Below, piece after piece: positions 13,460-15,173 of a stretch of 15,173 nucleotides of DNA. Numbering within the stretch: the stretch's first letter is position 1; each line of letters begins with the position of its first letter. This DNA comes from Nitrospirota bacterium (lineage in GTDB: Bacteria; Nitrospirota; Thermodesulfovibrionia; Thermodesulfovibrionales; Magnetobacteriaceae): assembly GCA_015233485.1 (NCBI GenBank), contig JADFXO010000061.1:1-15173 (forward strand). The letters run 5' to 3'. The position numbers and the translations under genes were made by a program. Under the pieces are notes generated by a model. That model was not told the DNA's origin. It ran no database searches and saw only the letters and a list, made by a program, of their open reading frames with translations.

Positions 13460-15173
13460 GTGCATAACATACTAAGAGAGTTTTATGGGTTTGCGGACTT
13501 TCGTGAAAACCAGGAGGCGATCATAAAGAATATCCTTCAAAAAAGGGATGTCTTTGCGGTAATGCCCACAGGCGGGGGGAAATCGCTGTGCTATCAACTG
13601 CCGTCAAAAATGCTGAAAGGAACCGTGGTTGTCATAAGCCCTCTGATATCCCTGATGAAAGACCAGGTTGACTCGGCTATAGAGAACGGTTTTTCGGCGG
13701 CTTTTCTCAATAGTTCTCTCTCTGTGGATGAGGTGTACTCCATTTACAGGAGGATTCACGCCCACAGCCTTGAGCTGCTCTATGTAGCGCCGGAGAGGGT
13801 TGCGATGGCGCATTTTTTTGAAACCCTAAGGACAGTCCCTATAGCCTTGTTTGCCGTTGACGAGGCGCATTGTATCTCCGAATGGGGACACGATTTCCGT
13901 CCTGATTACATGAACCTGTCAGCAATCGCCGGGAATTTTAAAGACATTCCGATTGCGGCCTTTACGGCAACGGCCACAGCTCAGGTGCAGGAGGATATAA
14001 TACGAAAGCTGGGCCTGCGAGACCCGTTTGTAGTGCGCGCGTCGTTCGACAGAAAAAACCTGTTTTATCGTGTGGAAAAAAAGATAGACGTAGAGAAACA
14101 GATTCTTAGATTCGTTCGGGAACATGTCGGCGTGCCCGGCATCATATATCGGGCTACGCGTGATTCGGCTGAGGTCTTATCGAATTTTCTATCGAAAAAC
14201 GGTATTCGCGCCTTGCCCTACCATGCAGGGTTGTCAGCGGAGGAGCGAACCCGAAACCAGAATGCCTTCAGCAAGGACGAGGCCGATGTCATAGTGGGCA
14301 CAATCGCCTTCGGCATGGGGATAGATAAATCAAACGTGCGTTTTGTAATACACGCCGATTTGCCAAAGCACATAGAGGGATATTATCAGGAGACGGGCAG
14401 GGCGGGGCGCGATGGCGAACCATCCGAATGCGTCATGTATTACACACCGGGGGACGCGTATAAGATCAGGTATTTTATTAATCAGGTCGAGGACGAACAT
14501 GAGCGTTTGACCTCTGAGGCCAAACTCTCCAAAATGATCCTCTATGCCTCAGCAAACGTCTGCAGGAGGCGGCAGCTGCTTGACTACTTAGGCGAGAAAT
14601 ATAAGGCGCAAAACTGCGGCACATGCGACGTGTGCGTGGGTGTTTACGAGCGTCGGGATATTACAACGGACGCGCAAATAATAATGTCCGCCATATCAAG
14701 AACCGGCCAGCGCTTTGGCCGCCTCTATATCATAGATATAGTGCTTGGCAAGGGTACAAAACGCGTGCTGGAGCTTCAACACGACGAGATTAAGACCTTT
14801 GGCGCCGGGGCACACAGGCCCAAAGACTACTGGCGCGCAATCTTCGATGAGCTGCTTGTCCAGGAACTCCTCGTTCAGGAAGGAGACAAATATCCGATTA
14901 TCAAACTTACTCAGCATGGCAAGTCGGTTTTATTTAGCAAGGAAAGTGTTATGGCAAACATGCGCCCGGAGATCAGGGCAGACGTCGTAAAAAGGGTATC
15001 GCGCACTGAGGCGGGCAGCCATTTTGAGGAGTTTGACCATGCGTTGTTTGAGCGCTTGCGCGCCGTGCGGCGCAGGCTTGCCGACGACCAGGATGTTGCC
15101 CCATTTATTGTATTTTCAGATAAAACCCTCCATGAGATGAGCAGGTATTATCCCCAGACAATTGATCAACTAC
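13460..15173 (+). CDS. recQ: RecQ-family ATP-dependent DNA helicase, 3' end cut off
   Basis: RecQ unwinds DNA 3' to 5' in recombination and replication-fork repair. The gene starts at GTG 13460, the only start allowed by an in-frame TGA at 13445. It runs open for 571 codons to the window end, with no stop seen. Motifs in order: MPTGGGKS Walker A (35-42), DEAH (134-137) with the aromatic-rich loop CISEWGHDFRP, TATAT (169-173), the GTIAFGMGIDK segment (280-290) and QETGRAGRDG (310-319). The zinc-binding cysteines are 368, 386, 389 and 392 (ANVCRRRQ, then CGTCDVC). A winged-helix domain covers about 400-490, and a partial HRDC domain starts near 525 (FDHALFERLRAVRRRLA). The missing part should be short. 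It is the last visible gene of the operon beginning at 8308. Confidence 0.96.
   Translation, partial: MHNILREFYGFADFRENQEAIIKNILQKRDVFAVMPTGGGKSLCYQLPSKMLKGTVVVISPLISLMKDQVDSAIENGFSAAFLNSSLSVDEVYSIYRRIHAHSLELLYVAPERVAMAHFFETLRTVPIALFAVDEAHCISEWGHDFRPDYMNLSAIAGNFKDIPIAAFTATATAQVQEDIIRKLGLRDPFVVRASFDRKNLFYRVEKKIDVEKQILRFVREHVGVPGIIYRATRDSAEVLSNFLSKNGIRALPYHAGLSAEERTRNQNAFSKDEADVIVGTIAFGMGIDKSNVRFVIHADLPKHIEGYYQETGRAGRDGEPSECVMYYTPGDAYKIRYFINQVEDEHERLTSEAKLSKMILYASANVCRRRQLLDYLGEKYKAQNCGTCDVCVGVYERRDITTDAQIIMSAISRTGQRFGRLYIIDIVLGKGTKRVLELQHDEIKTFGAGAHRPKDYWRAIFDELLVQELLVQEGDKYPIIKLTQHGKSVLFSKESVMANMRPEIRADVVKRVSRTEAGSHFEEFDHALFERLRAVRRRLADDQDVAPFIVFSDKTLHEMSRYYPQTIDQL

Overview
The window reads as a chromosomal segment of a Gram-negative (diderm) bacterium. 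An MCE/MlaD protein with an outer-membrane-type auxiliary lipoprotein, a lipoprotein zinc protease and a GspC-like protein all imply two membranes. Base composition is moderate (about half G+C by eye) in the conserved genes and visibly AT-richer between about 1220 and 3720. The BioW/BioB pairing, the BioB sequence type and the mixed gene content would suit Nitrospirota, Deltaproteobacteria-like phyla or a related uncultured lineage. That placement is a guess. I see no tRNA, rRNA, CRISPR array, transposase, integrase or phage module.

Layout. (1) 1-1216, minus strand: an MCE/MlaD substrate-binding protein followed, with a 13-nt overlap, by the start of an ABC-transport auxiliary lipoprotein. 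This is part of a phospholipid-trafficking (Mla-like) system whose ATPase and permease are not in the window. (2) 1337-3573, minus strand: an AT-rich accessory stretch with two tandem paralogous genes for small exported proteins, then an isolated gene for a basic, cysteine-containing protein of unknown function with its own near-consensus promoter and its own terminator. (3) 3752-8252, plus strand: a tightly packed series starting divergently with bioB, then bioW, a lipid-kinase-family gene, a family 2 glycosyltransferase, a DUF2304 membrane protein and a GspC-like protein with a proline-rich tail, ended by a hairpin and nine Ts. (4) 8308 to the window end, plus strand: a TGGTATAAT promoter, a leader of about 150 nt that may carry small ORFs, then a CorC/HlyC-type CBS transporter, two M16 peptidases, panC and a recQ helicase cut by the window edge.

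How the genes fit together. BioW makes pimeloyl-CoA and BioB performs the last step of biotin synthesis, so the two ends of the pathway sit side by side while bioF, bioA and bioD are elsewhere. The lipid-kinase-family protein, GT2 enzyme and DUF2304 protein look like an envelope-lipid or polyprenyl-phosphate-sugar set. The two M16 proteins carry complementary halves of one active site: zinc ligands in the first, the Arg/Tyr pair in the second. They are very probably one heteromeric protease. The least explained parts are the 2821-3573 gene with its repeat-rich promoter, the unevenly diverged tandem pair at 1337-2694, and the leader at 8314-8473.
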